64,000 bases of DNA from Rhodobacter flavimaris (GTDB taxonomy: Bacteria > Pseudomonadota > Alphaproteobacteria > Rhodobacterales > Rhodobacteraceae): contig NZ_JAJUOS010000007.1 of the NCBI RefSeq assembly GCF_021378075.1, positions 62,001 through 126,000 of the forward strand, written 5' to 3'. The position numbers and the translations under genes were made by a program. The notes below the pieces were generated by a model that saw nothing but the letters and a program-made list of their open reading frames with translations, made no database searches and had not been told where the DNA came from. Of the stretch, positions 38,836 through 49,611 are shown one piece after another; within the stretch, counting starts at the first letter, position 1, and each line of letters opens with the position of its first letter.

Positions 38836-39312
38836 TCAGGCGCCAGCGCGGCGAGCCTCGATCTCGCTCAGCGCCGGGTTGTCATCCACGGACGCAGGGG
38901 CAGCCGCCACAACGGGTTTGGTGCGAAAGTAATAGGCCTCGCGCGCACCGAAATAGAAGCTGACGATGGCCCCCAGAAGCCACCAAAGCGGCTCTGGCAC
39001 CGCGTTGAGCCCCACCATCCGGCGCGAGAACCCCTCGGGATCAATCATCGCATAGACGAAAAGCCCAAGCGTGCCGAGCGCGAGCATCGGCCGGGGCATC
39101 CGGTTCAACCCGTTGACGAACCGGTCAAACAGGCCCGGCCGGACGTATTGGAACTCGGCACCGTGTTCATCCAGTGCGGCGCGATAGGCATCATGCGCCG
39201 CCTCCATCTTCTTGGTGGCATTGGGCACGAAGACCTCGGCCACGGTCGCGGCGGCATTGCCAAGCGCGGTGGTGGTGGCCGAGCCACCGACGACTTTCTC
39301 GATCAGGCCCAT
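38836..39312 (-). CDS. Holin of gene-transfer-agent type (3-TM holin)
   Basis: A 158-residue protein matching the three-helix GTA holin family: amphipathic N-terminus MGLIEKVVGGSATTTALG, a charged middle segment (KMEAAHDAYRAALDEHGAEF), two clear hydrophobic helices (MPRPMLALGTLGLFVYAMI and EPLWWLLGAIVSFYFG) and a charged tail. Such holins release gene transfer agent particles in Rhodobacter by letting endolysin reach the cell wall. Its start overlaps the end of the endolysin gene by ten bases, the compact lysis-cassette layout. No other phage or GTA structural gene lies in the window. Confidence 0.88.
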   Translation of the reverse strand: MGLIEKVVGGSATTTALGNAAATVAEVFVPNATKKMEAAHDAYRAALDEHGAEFQYVRPGLFDRFVNGLNRMPRPMLALGTLGLFVYAMIDPEGFSRRMVGLNAVPEPLWWLLGAIVSFYFGAREAYYFRTKPVVAAAPASVDDNPALSEIEARRAGA

Positions 39313-39914
39313 TTCGCCACCCGTGCCTTGTGATCGGCCGCGCTCAGGTGAAAGCGGGGCGAGATGAACTCTTCCGCGCGCAAGATCCAGCCGCCCTTGG
39401 CGCCCTTGCGGGTGGTCGCGTATTTGCGCGAGGCGGGGCGGCGGTCGGCGAGTTGGTAGTAATAGTTGCGTCGCGCGATCCCGTAGGCATCCGCGATCAG
39501 GTCAGGCGCGCTGTCAGTCGCCGCCTGCGCGGCGGCCAGCGTCTGCGGCCCAAGCACGCCATCGACAGCGACGGGATGGCCCATGCGGGTCAGCAGGCCT
39601 TGCAGAACGCGAATCGCATTGGCCCCGGCGTTGACATACATGTCAAAGACGCTGGCGCGCAGCACCTCGGGCAGGCGCGCAAGGCCCGGCGCCTCGTAGT
39701 AATGCTGCACGAAAATCTCGACCGCCTTCTCGCGGCTCAGCGCGCGCACATCGGCCCCGGTCACCCGGCCATCGCCGGTCAGGTCGATCCCGAGGCGCTG
39801 CATCGTGCCAAGAGTCACACCATATTTCGTGGCCCCGCCGGGATCGTCGGGATCGTTCACATAGCCGCCCTCGCGGGCAACGATCTCGCTGGCAATTTCG
39901 GTGACTGATTTCAT
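39303..39914 (-). CDS. GTA-type endolysin (GH108 N-acetylmuramidase)
   Basis: A 203-residue peptidoglycan hydrolase. The GH108 catalytic region is AREGGYVNDPDDPGGATKYG with the Glu near residue 15, and DMYVNAGANAIRVLQGLL is the second family block. A segment DLTGDGRVTGAD (about 46-57) has the residue spacing of a calcium-binding dockerin/EF-hand loop. The C-terminal VDGVLGPQTLAAAQ resembles the peptidoglycan-binding domain that accompanies GH108. There is no signal peptide, so export needs the holin. The start at 39914 follows GGGGG by six bases; the ATG at 39920 is too close. Confidence 0.9.
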   Translation of the reverse strand: MKSVTEIASEIVAREGGYVNDPDDPGGATKYGVTLGTMQRLGIDLTGDGRVTGADVRALSREKAVEIFVQHYYEAPGLARLPEVLRASVFDMYVNAGANAIRVLQGLLTRMGHPVAVDGVLGPQTLAAAQAATDSAPDLIADAYGIARRNYYYQLADRRPASRKYATTRKGAKGGWILRAEEFISPRFHLSAADHKARVAKWA

Positions 39915-39984
39915 GGACATCCCCCAGACATAGCCGGGGAATGGTCACACGATCAGGTTAACGCCGCGCCGAGGCAGCGCGCGC

Positions 39985-40428
39985 TCAGGAGTTCGGCTCC
40001 TGGTAGACGCCCTGCTCTTTCAGCGCGTCCACGACTTCCTTGGGCATGTAGCTTTCGTCGTGCTTGGCCAGGATCTCGCTGGCGACGAAGACATCGCCCT
40101 CCATCGTGCCGGTGCCAATCATGCCCTGGTTCTCACCAAAGAGGTCCGGCAACACGCCGGTGAAGCGCACCGGAACACTTGCGCCGCCATCGGTGACGCT
40201 GAAGGTGACGGTCTCACCCTCGCCGCGCTTGATGGTGCCTGCCTCGACCAGCCCGCCCAGACGGAATACCTCACCCGGTTTGGGCGGGTTCTCGGCCAGT
40301 TGCGCCGGGGCGCGGAAGAAATTGATCCCGTCGCGCATCGCATAGCCGATCATCGCGGTCGAGACGGCCAGCGCCACGGCAGCGACCAGCAGCACCTGGA
40401 TGCGGCGCTTTTTCTTGAGGCTCTTCAT
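39985..40428 (-). CDS. ccmE: Cytochrome c maturation haem chaperone CcmE
   Basis: A 147-residue haem chaperone. An N-terminal anchor (KKKRRIQVLLVAAVALAVSTA) is followed by the OB-fold periplasmic domain (RLGGLVEAGTIKRGEGETVTF, VPVRFTGVLPDLFGENQG). The haem-binding His is in EILAKHDESYMP near residue 123, with the conserved Tyr four residues later. It accepts haem from CcmC and delivers it to CcmF. No other ccm gene is nearby. It lies 67 bases downstream of argC on the same strand. Confidence 0.95.
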   Translation of the reverse strand: MKSLKKKRRIQVLLVAAVALAVSTAMIGYAMRDGINFFRAPAQLAENPPKPGEVFRLGGLVEAGTIKRGEGETVTFSVTDGGASVPVRFTGVLPDLFGENQGMIGTGTMEGDVFVASEILAKHDESYMPKEVVDALKEQGVYQEPNS

Positions 40429-40495
40429 TCGCGTTTCCTCCTCAATCTGCTGGCGGCCTTATCGGCCGCCCGCCGTTCCTGTTCCCTGACTTAAA

Positions 40496-41524
40496 TCAAG
40501 GGAAGACCGGTGCAAGCATCAGGCCCGCCGTCTCCTCAAGACCCAGCATCAGGTTGGCGTTCTGAATCGCCTGCCCAGACGAGCCCTTGGTCAGGTTATC
40601 CAGCGCCACCATCACCACGGCCCGGCCCGGAATACGGTCACCGATCACGCCGACATGGACGAAATTGGAGCCAGCGATCGAGCGCGTCGAGGGGAGTGCG
40701 CCGAAAGGTAGCACCTCAAGGAAGGTCTCATCGGCGTAACGCGCGGCCAATGCGGCGTGAATCGCCTCCGGCTCGCCGCGGACATAGGCGTCCACGAGGA
40801 TACCGCGGTTGAAGGGCATCAGGTGCGGGGTGAACTGGATGCGCACGGGGCGGCCCGCCAAGAGGCTGAATTCCTGATCGAATTCGCCCAGGTGACGGTG
40901 TTTGCCGCCCGCCGAATAGGGCATGGTGCCGCCCGCGAGTTCGGCATGCAGCAGGTTTTCCTTGAGCGAACGACCCGCCCCCGAGACGCCCGCCTTGAGG
41001 TCGATCACAATCTCGTCAAGGTCGATCACGCCCGCCTCGATCAGCGGCCGGATGGCGTATTGGCCGGCGGCGGCGTTGCAGCCCGTACCCGCGCACAGCC
41101 GCGCGCCGCGAATCTCGCTGCGGTAAAACTCGGTCAGGCCGTAGACCGCCTCTTTCTGCAAATCGACGGCCGAATGCGGCTTCCCATACCATTTTTCATA
41201 CTCGGCCGGGTCGCGCAGACGGAAGTCGGCGGACAGATCGACGACCTTCAGATCGCGCGGCAGTTCGGCAATGACCGCCTGCGAGGTCGCGTGTGGAAGC
41301 GCGCAGAAGGCCAGATCGACCTTGAAAAAGTCAATCTCCTCGATTTTTTGCAGATCCGGCAGGCCAAGGTGGCGCAGGTGCGGGAAGACCTCGCCCATGC
41401 TCATACCGGCCTTGCGGTCGCCCGACAGCGCGGTGATCTTCATCGAGGGGTGAGTGGCGATGATCCGGGCCAGTTCGGCGCCGGTGTAGCCCGAGGCGCC
41501 AAGGATCGCGATGTTCTGCGTCAT
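40496..41524 (-). CDS. argC: N-acetyl-gamma-glutamyl-phosphate reductase
   Basis: A 342-residue NADPH-dependent reductase of arginine biosynthesis. The cofactor motif is [18 protein letters not shown]; the catalytic Cys is in [18 protein letters not shown] near residue 146; [11 protein letters not shown] and [18 protein letters not shown] text (here [16 protein letters not shown]) complete the family pattern. This is the type-1 form common in alphaproteobacteria. The start follows GGGAGATTCCC. Confidence 0.95.
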   Translation of the reverse strand: MTQNIAILGASGYTGAELARIIATHPSMKITALSGDRKAGMSMGEVFPHLRHLGLPDLQKIEEIDFFKVDLAFCALPHATSQAVIAELPRDLKVVDLSADFRLRDPAEYEKWYGKPHSAVDLQKEAVYGLTEFYRSEIRGARLCAGTGCNAAAGQYAIRPLIEAGVIDLDEIVIDLKAGVSGAGRSLKENLLHAELAGGTMPYSAGGKHRHLGEFDQEFSLLAGRPVRIQFTPHLMPFNRGILVDAYVRGEPEAIHAALAARYADETFLEVLPFGALPSTRSIAGSNFVHVGVIGDRIPGRAVVMVALDNLTKGSSGQAIQNANLMLGLEETAGLMLAPVFP

Positions 41525-41551
41525 GGGAATCTCCCTGCAAATCTAATGAGT

Positions 41552-42364
41552 TCAGGCGGCTTCGAAGGCAATTCTACGTCGCAGGAACTGCGTCGCATGG
41601 GTCGAGACCGAGGCCGGTTTGCCCGTGGTCAGGAATTTCGACACCTTGCCCGCGCCCTCGAATTCGGGGTGGCGGGTGAGGTAGTCGGTCAGGCTTTCGG
41701 CCACGAGGTTCGCCTGGCTGTAGACGGTCACTTCGGGGCCCAGCGCCTCCTGGAAGACCGACTGCATCAGCGGGTAGTGGGTGCAGCCCAGGATGGCGGC
41801 CTCGGGGTGCGGCATCCGACGCTTGAGCGCCTCGACATGGCTGCGCACCAGCGCCTCGGCCAGGATCTCGTCTCCCGTCTCGATCGCATCGACCACGCCG
41901 CCGCAGGGCTGCGCCTCGACATCCACGCCGATGGCGCGATAGGCCAGCTCGCGCTGGAAGGCGCGGCTCGCGACTGTGGCGGGGGTGGCAAACAGCGCCA
42001 CATGCTTGACGGCGACCTCACGCGGGGGGCTGTTATCGCCCCATTTGCGTTCGGTCAGGGCCTCGATCATCGGCACGAAGACGCCCAGAACCCGCTTGTC
42101 CTTGGGCACCCAGCTTTCCTGCATCCGCTTGAGTGCTGCGGCCGAGGCGGTGTTGCAGGCCAGGATCACCAGATCGCAGCCCTCTTCCCACAGGCGCTCC
42201 ACGCCCCGGCAGGTCAGATTGAAAATGTCATCTGCATCGCGCACGCCATAGGGGGCATGGGCATTGTCGCCATAATAGACGAAGGCCACATCGGGCAACC
42301 GCTTGGAGACGGCGTCATACACCGTCAACCCGCCGAGCCCGCTATCGAAAACCCCAACAGCCAT
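41552..42364 (-). CDS. murI: Glutamate racemase
   Basis: A 270-residue racemase making D-glutamate for peptidoglycan. It begins with [17 protein letters not shown] and has the paired catalytic cysteines in [13 protein letters not shown] near residue 70 and [15 protein letters not shown] near 190; [11 protein letters not shown] is the substrate loop. Length is normal. It is followed on the same strand, 27 bases later, by argC, so the two may be co-transcribed. Confidence 0.93.
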   Translation of the reverse strand: MAVGVFDSGLGGLTVYDAVSKRLPDVAFVYYGDNAHAPYGVRDADDIFNLTCRGVERLWEEGCDLVILACNTASAAALKRMQESWVPKDKRVLGVFVPMIEALTERKWGDNSPPREVAVKHVALFATPATVASRAFQRELAYRAIGVDVEAQPCGGVVDAIETGDEILAEALVRSHVEALKRRMPHPEAAILGCTHYPLMQSVFQEALGPEVTVYSQANLVAESLTDYLTRHPEFEGAGKVSKFLTTGKPASVSTHATQFLRRRIAFEAA

Positions 42365-42452
42365 GCCTGCCTCCCGCCCCTCAGGGTGCCCCGCGCGCGG
42401 CGGGGAATTGGCCCCTAATAAGCCCCGCGCGCGCGGAAATAAACGCCTGAAA

Positions 42453-45400
42453 TCATTCCGCCGCGAGTTGTGACGGCGGTGCGCCCTGATCGAAGGCCGC
42501 CAGAAGCTCGGCCCGGCGCTTCGCGGCGCGGGTGACCGCTTCGACCTTGACCGGGCCGAAACCGCGGATGGATAGCGGCAGTTCCGCCAGTTCGCGCACG
42601 ATTTCCAGCGTCTCTGGCCCCACTTGCGGCAGAATCCGCGCCATGTCGGCCTCGTATTCGGCGATCAGCGCGCGCTCGGTGCGGCGCTCTTCCGAGCGAC
42701 CGAACGGGTCGAATGCGGTGCCGCGCAGCCCTTTCAGCCGCGCAAGCAGCCGGAAGGCGGGAATCATCCAAGGCCCGAAACTGCGCTTGATCGGGCGCCC
42801 GTTCGGCCCCTCACCCGCGAAGAAGGGCGGCGCGAGGTGGAAGGTGGGTTTGAGATCGCCCTCGAATTCCGCGCGCGCCTTATCCATCGTCTCCAGATGC
42901 AGCCGCGCGACCTCGTATTCGTCCTTGTAGGCCAGAAGCTTGTGATAGCCCTTGGCGACAGACAGGCGCAGCTCTTGCGGGGCGCGGGCGACAAGCGCGT
43001 TGAAGCGCGTGGCAAGGGCGGCATCCTGATAGGCGGTCAGATGCGCGGCGCGGAAGGCGATGGGATCGGCTTGCCCGGCGGGCTGCTCATGCGCGATCAG
43101 CTTCGCGGCGTCTTCAGGATGCGCCTCGGCCCAACGGCCAAGCTCGAAGGCGCGTTTATTGGCCTCGGCCGCGGTCTCGTTCAGCTCGATCGCGCGGTGA
43201 ATGGCGGCGTGGCTCAGCGGCAGATAGCCCGCCTGCCAGGCCGCCCCAAGGACGACCATGTTCGAATAGATCGAATCCCCAAGCGCGCGGCGGGCAAGCT
43301 CGGAGGCATCGAAGAAACTGACCCGGTCGCGCAGCCGCGCCTCGAGCGCCAGCCGCAACTGCCCCACCGGCAGGTGGAAGTCGCGATTGCGGGTGAACTC
43401 GCCAGTCACGATCTCATGCGCGTTGACGACCGCCCCGGTGCGCCCGGTGGTCATGAGGCCAAGTGTCTTGGCCCCGGCGCTGACCACCAGATCGCCGCCG
43501 ATGACGCAATCGGCTTCGCCCACCGCCACGCGAATGGCCGAGATGTCCTGCGGGCGGTTCGCCAGACGCAGGTGGATATGCACCGCGCCGCCTTTTTGCG
43601 CGAGGCCGGCCATCTCCATCATGCCCGCGCCCTTGCCATCGACATGGGCGGCCATGGCCAGCACCGCGCCCACGGTGACAACCCCGGTGCCGCCGACCCC
43701 GGTGATCACGACGTTATGCGTGCCGTGGATCGCGGGCAGAGTGGGCTCGGGCAAGTCTGGCAGATCCAGCGCCTTGGGTTGCGCCTTGCGCGGCTTGGCG
43801 CCCGAGAAGGTCACGAAGGACGGGCAGAACCCGTTCAGGCAAGAGAAGTCCTTGTTGCAGCTCGACTGGTCGATGGCGCGCTTGGTGCCAAGCTCGGTCT
43901 CGACCGGCACAATCGAGACGCAGTTCGATTGCACCCCGCAATCGCCGCAGCCCTCGCAGACATCGGTATTGATGAAGACGCGCTTGTCGGGATCGGGGAA
44001 GGTGCCGCGCTTGCGGCGACGGCGCTTCTCGGCGGCGCAGGTCTGGACATAGACGATGGCCGAGACGCCTTTGGTTTCCTCAAGGCGCTTTTGCACCTCC
44101 ATCAGCCCTGCGCGTTCGACCTTTTCGACTTCGGGCGGGAAGCTGGACAGATCCAGCGCTTCTTTTTCGTCATAGACCACGACGACCGGCTTGACTCCCA
44201 TCGCGCGGATCTCACTCACGATCTGCTGCGCGGTCAGTCCGCCCTCGTTCGGTTGTCCGCCCGTCATGGCGACGGCATCGTTGAAGAGGATCTTGTAGGT
44301 GATGTTGACGCCCGCCGCCAAGGCCGCCCGGATCGCGAGGCTGCCCGAGTGGTTATACGTCCCGTCGCCGAGGTTCTGGAACACATGCGGGCGGGTCGAG
44401 AACGGCGCCTCGCCGACCCAGTTGGCGCCCTCGCCGCCCATCTGGGTGAATCCGGTGGTCTCGCGCCCCATCCATTGCACCATGTAATGGCAGCCGATCC
44501 CGGCATAGGCCCGCGCGCCTTCGGGCAGGCGGGTTGAGCTGTTATGCGGGCAGCCCGAGCAGAACCACGGCACGCGGGTCGCGATCTCGGGGGCGTTGTC
44601 GGCGCGTCGAGCCTGTTCAATGCGCGCCAGCCCGGCCTTGACGGCCTCGGTCGCGCGACCTTCCTCGGTCAGTATGCCCGCAATGCGCTCGGCGATCATC
44701 ATCGGGTCAAGCGCGAAGCGGGTCGGGAACAGCTCGGCCCCGGTGCGATCGTGGTGCCAGCCCAGAACGCGCCGCCCCTTGCGGTTGTCAAAGATCGCCT
44801 CCTTGACCTGCACCTCGATCAGCTTGCGCTTTTCCTCGACCACGACGATCAGTTCGAGCCCCTCGGCCCATTCGTTGAACGAGCGCATGTCCATCGGGAA
44901 GGTTTGCGCGACCTTCCAGGTGGTGATGCCAAGGCGCTCGCATTCCGCCGCAGTCAGGCCAAGCAGGCTGAAAGCGTGGACAAGGTCGAGCCAGTTCTTG
45001 CCCGCCGCGACAAAGCCGATCTTGGCGCCGGGGCGGCCATGCATCCGCTTGTCCATCCGGTTGGCGCGGGCGAAGGCCTCGGCGGCGAAACGCTTGTAAT
45101 CGATCATCCGCGCTTCTTGCGCGACGGGCGTATCACCCAAACGGATATTCAACCCGCCCGGCGGCATCTTGAAATCGGGGGTGACGAAGCTCAGCCGATG
45201 CGGGTCGCCATCGACGACCGCCGTCGCCTCGACCGTGTCCTTCATCGTCTTGAGGCCCACCCAGACCCCGGCAAAGCGGCTCAGCGCCCAGCCATAAAGC
45301 CCGAAATCGAGGATCTCCTGCACCCCGGCGGGGCTCAGCACCGGCATATAGGCATCGACCAGCGCCCAGTCTGACTGATGCAACACGGTCGAGCTTTCGC

Positions 45401-45848
45401 CCGTGTGGTCATCCCCCATCGCCATCAAGACGCCGCCAAGCCGCGAGGTGCCCGCCATATTGGCGTGGCGCATCACATCGCCCGAGCGGTCCACGCCCGG
45501 CCCCTTGCCATACCATAGGCCGAAAACGCCGTCATAGGCGCCCTCGCCGCGCAGCTCGGCCTGCTGGGTGCCCCAAAGCGCCGTGGCGGCCAGATCTTCG
45601 TTCAGGCCGGGCTGAAAGCGGACCTGCGCGGCCTCCAGTTCCCGCCGCGCGCGGCTCATCTGGATATCCACCGCGCCTAGCGGCGAGCCGCGATAGCCCG
45701 TCACATAGCCCGCTGTATTGGTTCCCGCCGCGCGATCGCGCGCCGCCTGCATCAGGACCAGCCGCACCAGCGCCTGTGTCCCGTTCAACAGAACCGGATT
45801 CTTGGATAGGTCGAAACGGTCCCTGAGGGACACTTCCTGCCTGCCCAT
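42453..45848 (-). CDS. Indolepyruvate ferredoxin oxidoreductase (fused IorA/IorB type)
   Basis: An 1131-residue fusion enzyme oxidatively decarboxylating aryl-pyruvates (from Trp, Phe, Tyr) to aryl-acetyl-CoA. Order: N-terminal pyrimidine-binding region; [15 protein letters not shown] near 430; thiamine diphosphate site [16 protein letters not shown] with later [11 protein letters not shown]; ferredoxin-like cluster motif [13 protein letters not shown] near residue 640 plus [12 protein letters not shown]; then the gamma domain ([20 protein letters not shown]) and C-terminal DUF6537-type helical region. The Shine-Dalgarno GGGGAGGTGCACA is strong. The single-chain form is common in proteobacteria. 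It diverges from a LysR regulator, its probable controller. Confidence 0.93.
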   Translation of the reverse strand: MGRQEVSLRDRFDLSKNPVLLNGTQALVRLVLMQAARDRAAGTNTAGYVTGYRGSPLGAVDIQMSRARRELEAAQVRFQPGLNEDLAATALWGTQQAELRGEGAYDGVFGLWYGKGPGVDRSGDVMRHANMAGTSRLGGVLMAMGDDHTGESSTVLHQSDWALVDAYMPVLSPAGVQEILDFGLYGWALSRFAGVWVGLKTMKDTVEATAVVDGDPHRLSFVTPDFKMPPGGLNIRLGDTPVAQEARMIDYKRFAAEAFARANRMDKRMHGRPGAKIGFVAAGKNWLDLVHAFSLLGLTAAECERLGITTWKVAQTFPMDMRSFNEWAEGLELIVVVEEKRKLIEVQVKEAIFDNRKGRRVLGWHHDRTGAELFPTRFALDPMMIAERIAGILTEEGRATEAVKAGLARIEQARRADNAPEIATRVPWFCSGCPHNSSTRLPEGARAYAGIGCHYMVQWMGRETTGFTQMGGEGANWVGEAPFSTRPHVFQNLGDGTYNHSGSLAIRAALAAGVNITYKILFNDAVAMTGGQPNEGGLTAQQIVSEIRAMGVKPVVVVYDEKEALDLSSFPPEVEKVERAGLMEVQKRLEETKGVSAIVYVQTCAAEKRRRRKRGTFPDPDKRVFINTDVCEGCGDCGVQSNCVSIVPVETELGTKRAIDQSSCNKDFSCLNGFCPSFVTFSGAKPRKAQPKALDLPDLPEPTLPAIHGTHNVVITGVGGTGVVTVGAVLAMAAHVDGKGAGMMEMAGLAQKGGAVHIHLRLANRPQDISAIRVAVGEADCVIGGDLVVSAGAKTLGLMTTGRTGAVVNAHEIVTGEFTRNRDFHLPVGQLRLALEARLRDRVSFFDASELARRALGDSIYSNMVVLGAAWQAGYLPLSHAAIHRAIELNETAAEANKRAFELGRWAEAHPEDAAKLIAHEQPAGQADPIAFRAAHLTAYQDAALATRFNALVARAPQELRLSVAKGYHKLLAYKDEYEVARLHLETMDKARAEFEGDLKPTFHLAPPFFAGEGPNGRPIKRSFGPWMIPAFRLLARLKGLRGTAFDPFGRSEERRTERALIAEYEADMARILPQVGPETLEIVRELAELPLSIRGFGPVKVEAVTRAAKRRAELLAAFDQGAPPSQLAAE

Positions 45849-45995
45849 TGTGCACCTCCCCTTGCGCCAAGAGCATAAGGCAATGATAGGTCGGAAAAGC
45901 TGACCTACAAAGTCAATTTTGGGTCAAAGTGGTTTGTTAAATTCGGCGAATGAATATAAGTGTAGAGCGCTTCTAGTGATCAGAAAGTGACCCCG

Positions 45996-46904
45996 ATGGA
46001 CTGGGACAAGTTGCGAATCTTTCATGCGGTGGCCGATGCCGGCTCCCTCACCCATGCGGGGGATGCGCTGCATTTGTCGCAGTCGGCGGTCAGCCGACAG
46101 ATACGAGCGCTGGAAGAGTCGCTTGGAACGACGCTTTTCCACCGCCATGCCCGGGGACTGATTCTCACCGAACAGGGAGAGCTTCTGTTCGACGCCACCT
46201 CGACCATGGCAAAGAAGCTTGATTCAGCCGCCGCGCGCATCCGCGACAGCGAAGAGGAAGTCTTTGGAGAGCTGCGCGTGACCACCACCGTGGGCTTTGG
46301 CACGCTCTGGCTCGCGCCGCGACTGGTGAAGCTGTACGAACGCTACCCCGAGCTCAAGATCGACCTGCTTTTGGAAGAGCGTGTGCTGGACCTACCGATG
46401 CGCGAGGCCGACGTTGCCATCCGCATGAAGGAACCCGCGCAGGCCGACCTGATCCGCAAGCGGCTGCTCAACATCCGGATGCGTCTCTATGCAACCTCGG
46501 AATACCTCGCGCGCAGTGGTCGGCCCGAAAGCCTGGCCGATCTGCGCAACCACCGCCTGATCTGCCAGAACCCGGCGACGCCGCAGGTTTCGGCGGGCGC
46601 GCATCTGGTGCAGCAGATCCTGTCGCATGAGGTCCACTCGACGCTGACGGTGAACAACTACTTCGGCGTGCTTCAGGGTGTGCTGAATCACATCGGCATC
46701 GGGGTTTTGCCCGATTATCTGACGGTGGACTTCCCCGGCCTCGAACGCGTCCTGCCCGAAGTCGAGTCGGTCGAGGTGCCGGTCTTCTTGGCCTACCCGG
46801 AAGAGCTGCGCCAGTCGCGTCGCGTCACCGCCTTCCGGGACTTCGTTCAGGAAGAGATCCTGGCCTATCGCCGCCAGCAGATGGGCGACACCAGCGCTGA
46901 ATAA
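45996..46904 (+). CDS. LysR-family regulator divergent from the indolepyruvate oxidoreductase
   Basis: A 302-residue LysR protein with an N-terminal winged HTH (FHAVADAGSLTHAGDALHL, SQSAVSRQIRALEESLG) and a two-lobed effector-binding domain (GELRVTTTVGFGTLWLAPRL onwards). LysR genes normally regulate the divergent neighbour, here the indolepyruvate oxidoreductase 147 bases away, so the inducer may be an aryl-pyruvate or related compound; this is inference. The ATG at 45996 is preferred over GTG at 45987. A structured RNA candidate follows the stop. Confidence 0.9.
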   Translation: MDWDKLRIFHAVADAGSLTHAGDALHLSQSAVSRQIRALEESLGTTLFHRHARGLILTEQGELLFDATSTMAKKLDSAAARIRDSEEEVFGELRVTTTVGFGTLWLAPRLVKLYERYPELKIDLLLEERVLDLPMREADVAIRMKEPAQADLIRKRLLNIRMRLYATSEYLARSGRPESLADLRNHRLICQNPATPQVSAGAHLVQQILSHEVHSTLTVNNYFGVLQGVLNHIGIGVLPDYLTVDFPGLERVLPEVESVEVPVFLAYPEELRQSRRVTAFRDFVQEEILAYRRQQMGDTSAE

Positions 46905-46914
46905 TCAGCTATAA

Positions 46915-47078
46915 CCTGAACGCATAGCGGGCATGCTGCATCCGCAGCATGATTCTCCTTGATCGATTCTAACTCTGCACATAAATGCAGCTTCGAAGGC
47001 GATGATTTGAGGAAACTCTCATCACCTTCTACCTCCCTGTTGGACTACGGCCGAGCTTTTGCTCGGCCTTTTTTTTAG
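46915..47078 (+). ncRNA. Candidate structured small RNA or long 3' UTR
   Basis: A non-coding stretch between the LysR stop and purL folds well. CATGCTGC/GCAGCATG (46932-46951) makes a perfect 8-pair hairpin. The arms at 46996-47005 and 47019-47028 (AAGGCGATGA with TCATCACCTT, one mismatch) enclose GAG-GAAA-CTC with a GNRA loop. A 20-base single-stranded segment holding ACCTCCC, complementary to Shine-Dalgarno sequence, follows, then a strong terminator. This is the architecture of trans-acting sRNAs. I see no clear promoter, so it could also be the LysR mRNA 3' end. Confidence 0.5.
47049..47076 (+). terminator. Strong intrinsic terminator
   Basis: GGCCGAGC pairs with GCTCGGCC around TTTT and is followed by eight T residues, the best U-tract in the window. 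It ends the LysR transcript or the candidate RNA. The 200 bases from here to purL show no further structure that I can defend. Confidence 0.92.
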
Positions 47079-47284
47079 CTGGGCCGCTTTTCGTCTATAG
47101 TTCGCGCGCGAAACCACCCGGACTGACGGGCCCGCGGCGCGGCAAATCCGCCCGCGTCGCCGTTTCCCCCCCATGCGCCCCGTGCAAACTGTGTTTTCCG
47201 CCCGCATTTGCACGCCATCGCCCCTTTTCCCGCAGGCCCACATGTCCTAAAGAACGCGCAAACCCGCGCCTTCGGAGGAGTTTC

Positions 47285-49447
47285 ATGAACGAGCCGCAGA
47301 TCACCCCCGACCTCGTCGCTGCCCACGGCCTGAAACCCGACGAATACCAGAGCCTGCTGGAGATCATGGGCCGCGAGCCCACCTTCACCGAACTGGGCAT
47401 CTTCTCGGCCATGTGGAACGAGCATTGCTCGTACAAATCCTCGAAGAAATGGCTGCGCACCCTGCACACGACCGGCGATCAGGTCATCTGCGGTCCGGGC
47501 GAGAATGCGGGCGTCGTGGACATCGGCGACGGTCAGGCGGTCATCTTCAAGATGGAAAGCCACAACCACCCCTCCTACATCGAACCCCATCAGGGCGCGG
47601 CGACCGGCGTCGGCGGCATTCTGCGCGACGTCTTCACCATGGGCGCGCGCCCGATCGCGGCGATGGACAGCCTGAGCTTCGGCCTGCCCTCGCACCCAAA
47701 AACCCCGCACCTCGTGAAGGGCGTGGTCGAGGGCGTTGGCTCCTACGGCAACTGTTTCGGCGTTCCGAACGTGGGTGGCGAGGTGCGCTTCCACGCCGCC
47801 TATAACGGCAACTGCCTTGTGAACGCCTTCGCTGCGGGCCTCGCGGATACCGACAAGATCTTCTACTGCGCCGCCTCGGGCGTGGGTATGCCGGTGGTGT
47901 ATCTCGGCGCCAAGACCGGGCGTGACGGCGTCGGCGGGGCCACCATGGCCTCGGCCGAGTTCGACGACACTATCGAAGAGAAGCGCCCCACCGTTCAGGT
48001 CGGCGACCCCTTCGTCGAGAAATGCCTGATGGAAGCCTGCATGGAGCTGATGCGCACCGACGCCGTCATCTCGATCCAGGACATGGGCGCCGCTGGCCTG
48101 ACCTGCTCGGCCGTCGAGATGGGCGACAAGGGCGGCCTTGGCATCAAGCTGCAGCTTGACGCCGTGCCGCAGCGCGAAGCCAACATGACCGCCTATGAGA
48201 TGATGCTCTCGGAGAGCCAGGAGCGGATGCTCATGGTGCTCAAGCCCGAGAAAGAGGCCGAGGCCCGCGCCATCTTCGAGAAATGGGATCTCGACTTCGC
48301 CATCGTCGGCGAGACCATCGCCGAGGATCGTTTCCTGATCATCCACGGCAATGAGGTCAAGGCCGACATCCCGCTGTCCAAGCTCAGCTCGGCCGCGCCG
48401 GAATACGACCGCCCCTGGGTGCCGACCCCGGCCGCCAAGCCGCTGACCGAGCTGCCCGCGATTGGCCCGATCGAGGCGCTCAAGGCGCTGATCGGCTCGC
48501 CGAACTATGCCGCCAAGAACTGGGTGTTCGAGCAGTATGACACGCAGGTCATGGCCGATACCGTGGTGCGTCCGGGCCTCGGCGCCGGCGTCGTGCGCGT
48601 GCATGGCACCGACAAGGCAGTGGCCTTCACCTCGGACGTGACGCCGCGCTACGTGCGTGCCAACCCCTACGAGGGCGGCAAGCAGGCCGTGGCCGAAGCC
48701 TATCGCAACCTCTCGGCCGTGGGCGCCCTGCCGCTGGCCACGACCGACAACCTGAACTTCGGCAACCCCGAGAAGCCCGAGATCATGGGCCAGTTCGTCG
48801 GCGCGATCAAAGGCATCGGCGAGGCCTGCCTTGCGCTGAACTTCCCGATCGTGTCTGGGAACGTCTCGCTTTACAACGAGACTGACGGCAAGGGCATCCT
48901 GCCCACCCCGACCATCGGCGCCGTGGGCCTGCTGAAATCGCTCGATGACCTGATCGGCGGCCAACCCGCTGAGGGCGACATCGCGCTGGTGATCGGCGTG
49001 ACGCATGGCCACCTCGGCCAGTCTGCGCTGGCCTATGAAGCCTTTGGCATCGAGGAAGGCGACGCCCCGGCCGTCGATCTCGATGACGAGCGCAAGCACG
49101 GCGAATTCCTGCGCGCCAATGGCAAGCTGGTCAAGGCGGCGTCGGACCTGTCCGATGGCGGCCTGGCGCTCGCGGCCTTCGAGATGGCCGAAGGCGCCGG
49201 TCTGGGCGTTGCGCTCGATGCGCAGGCGATCGGCACGCTCTTTGGCGAGGACCAGGCGCGCTACCTTGTGGCCTGCGATGCCGAAGGCGCGAACGCGCTT
49301 GAGGCCGCCGCGAAAGCCGCCAATGTGCCGCTGGAGCGCGTCGGTGTGTTCGGTGGCAACGACGTGGCCTTCGGCTCCGCCAAGGCGCCTATGGCTGAAC
49401 TCTCGGCACTTTACCGCTCGGCCTTCGCCGCTGCCGTGGAAGGCTGA
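47285..49447 (+). CDS. purL: Phosphoribosylformylglycinamidine synthase II
   Basis: A 720-residue FGAM synthase large subunit (small-PurL type, needing PurQ and PurS). It begins with the typical [19 protein letters not shown], has [14 protein letters not shown] near residue 40, the ATP region [26 protein letters not shown] block near 82 and a second half-repeat starting near [16 protein letters not shown]. It amidates FGAR in purine synthesis. purQ and purS are not in the window. The start follows GGAGGAGTTTC. Confidence 0.97.
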   Translation: MNEPQITPDLVAAHGLKPDEYQSLLEIMGREPTFTELGIFSAMWNEHCSYKSSKKWLRTLHTTGDQVICGPGENAGVVDIGDGQAVIFKMESHNHPSYIEPHQGAATGVGGILRDVFTMGARPIAAMDSLSFGLPSHPKTPHLVKGVVEGVGSYGNCFGVPNVGGEVRFHAAYNGNCLVNAFAAGLADTDKIFYCAASGVGMPVVYLGAKTGRDGVGGATMASAEFDDTIEEKRPTVQVGDPFVEKCLMEACMELMRTDAVISIQDMGAAGLTCSAVEMGDKGGLGIKLQLDAVPQREANMTAYEMMLSESQERMLMVLKPEKEAEARAIFEKWDLDFAIVGETIAEDRFLIIHGNEVKADIPLSKLSSAAPEYDRPWVPTPAAKPLTELPAIGPIEALKALIGSPNYAAKNWVFEQYDTQVMADTVVRPGLGAGVVRVHGTDKAVAFTSDVTPRYVRANPYEGGKQAVAEAYRNLSAVGALPLATTDNLNFGNPEKPEIMGQFVGAIKGIGEACLALNFPIVSGNVSLYNETDGKGILPTPTIGAVGLLKSLDDLIGGQPAEGDIALVIGVTHGHLGQSALAYEAFGIEEGDAPAVDLDDERKHGEFLRANGKLVKAASDLSDGGLALAAFEMAEGAGLGVALDAQAIGTLFGEDQARYLVACDAEGANALEAAAKAANVPLERVGVFGGNDVAFGSAKAPMAELSALYRSAFAAAVEG

Positions 49448-49468
49448 GACCACCGCCTGAGAACATGC

Positions 49469-49500
49469 GCGCGCGGGGCAACCCGCGCGCCTTTCTTTTC
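49469..49500 (+). terminator. Intrinsic terminator after purL
   Basis: GCGCGCGGG pairs with CCCGCGCGC around GCAA, followed by CCTTTCTTTTC. Confidence 0.8.
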
Positions 49501-49611
49501 TGGCCCTCGCCCGCCCGGGCAATTCGCCCCACGGCACCGATGCGACCGGCGCGCCCCTTGCCGCCCCGCCGCAGTCAGCCTAGATTGACCGCAAAGCACG
49601 AGGAGATACCG

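Noticed and set aside
38836..39914. Prophage remnant
   Set aside because: No integrase, portal, terminase, capsid or tail genes and no change in base composition around the pair.
39950..39965. CtrA site before the endolysin gene
   Set aside because: Only a single TTAA half-site (39958-39961) is present; the full TTAA-N7-TTAA pattern is missing.
46915..47078. Identity of the RNA candidate as SRP RNA, tmRNA, 6S RNA or a tRNA
   Set aside because: The conserved SRP apical loop, the tmRNA CCA-ending acceptor and the tRNA cloverleaf are all absent, and the fold does not look like 6S RNA.
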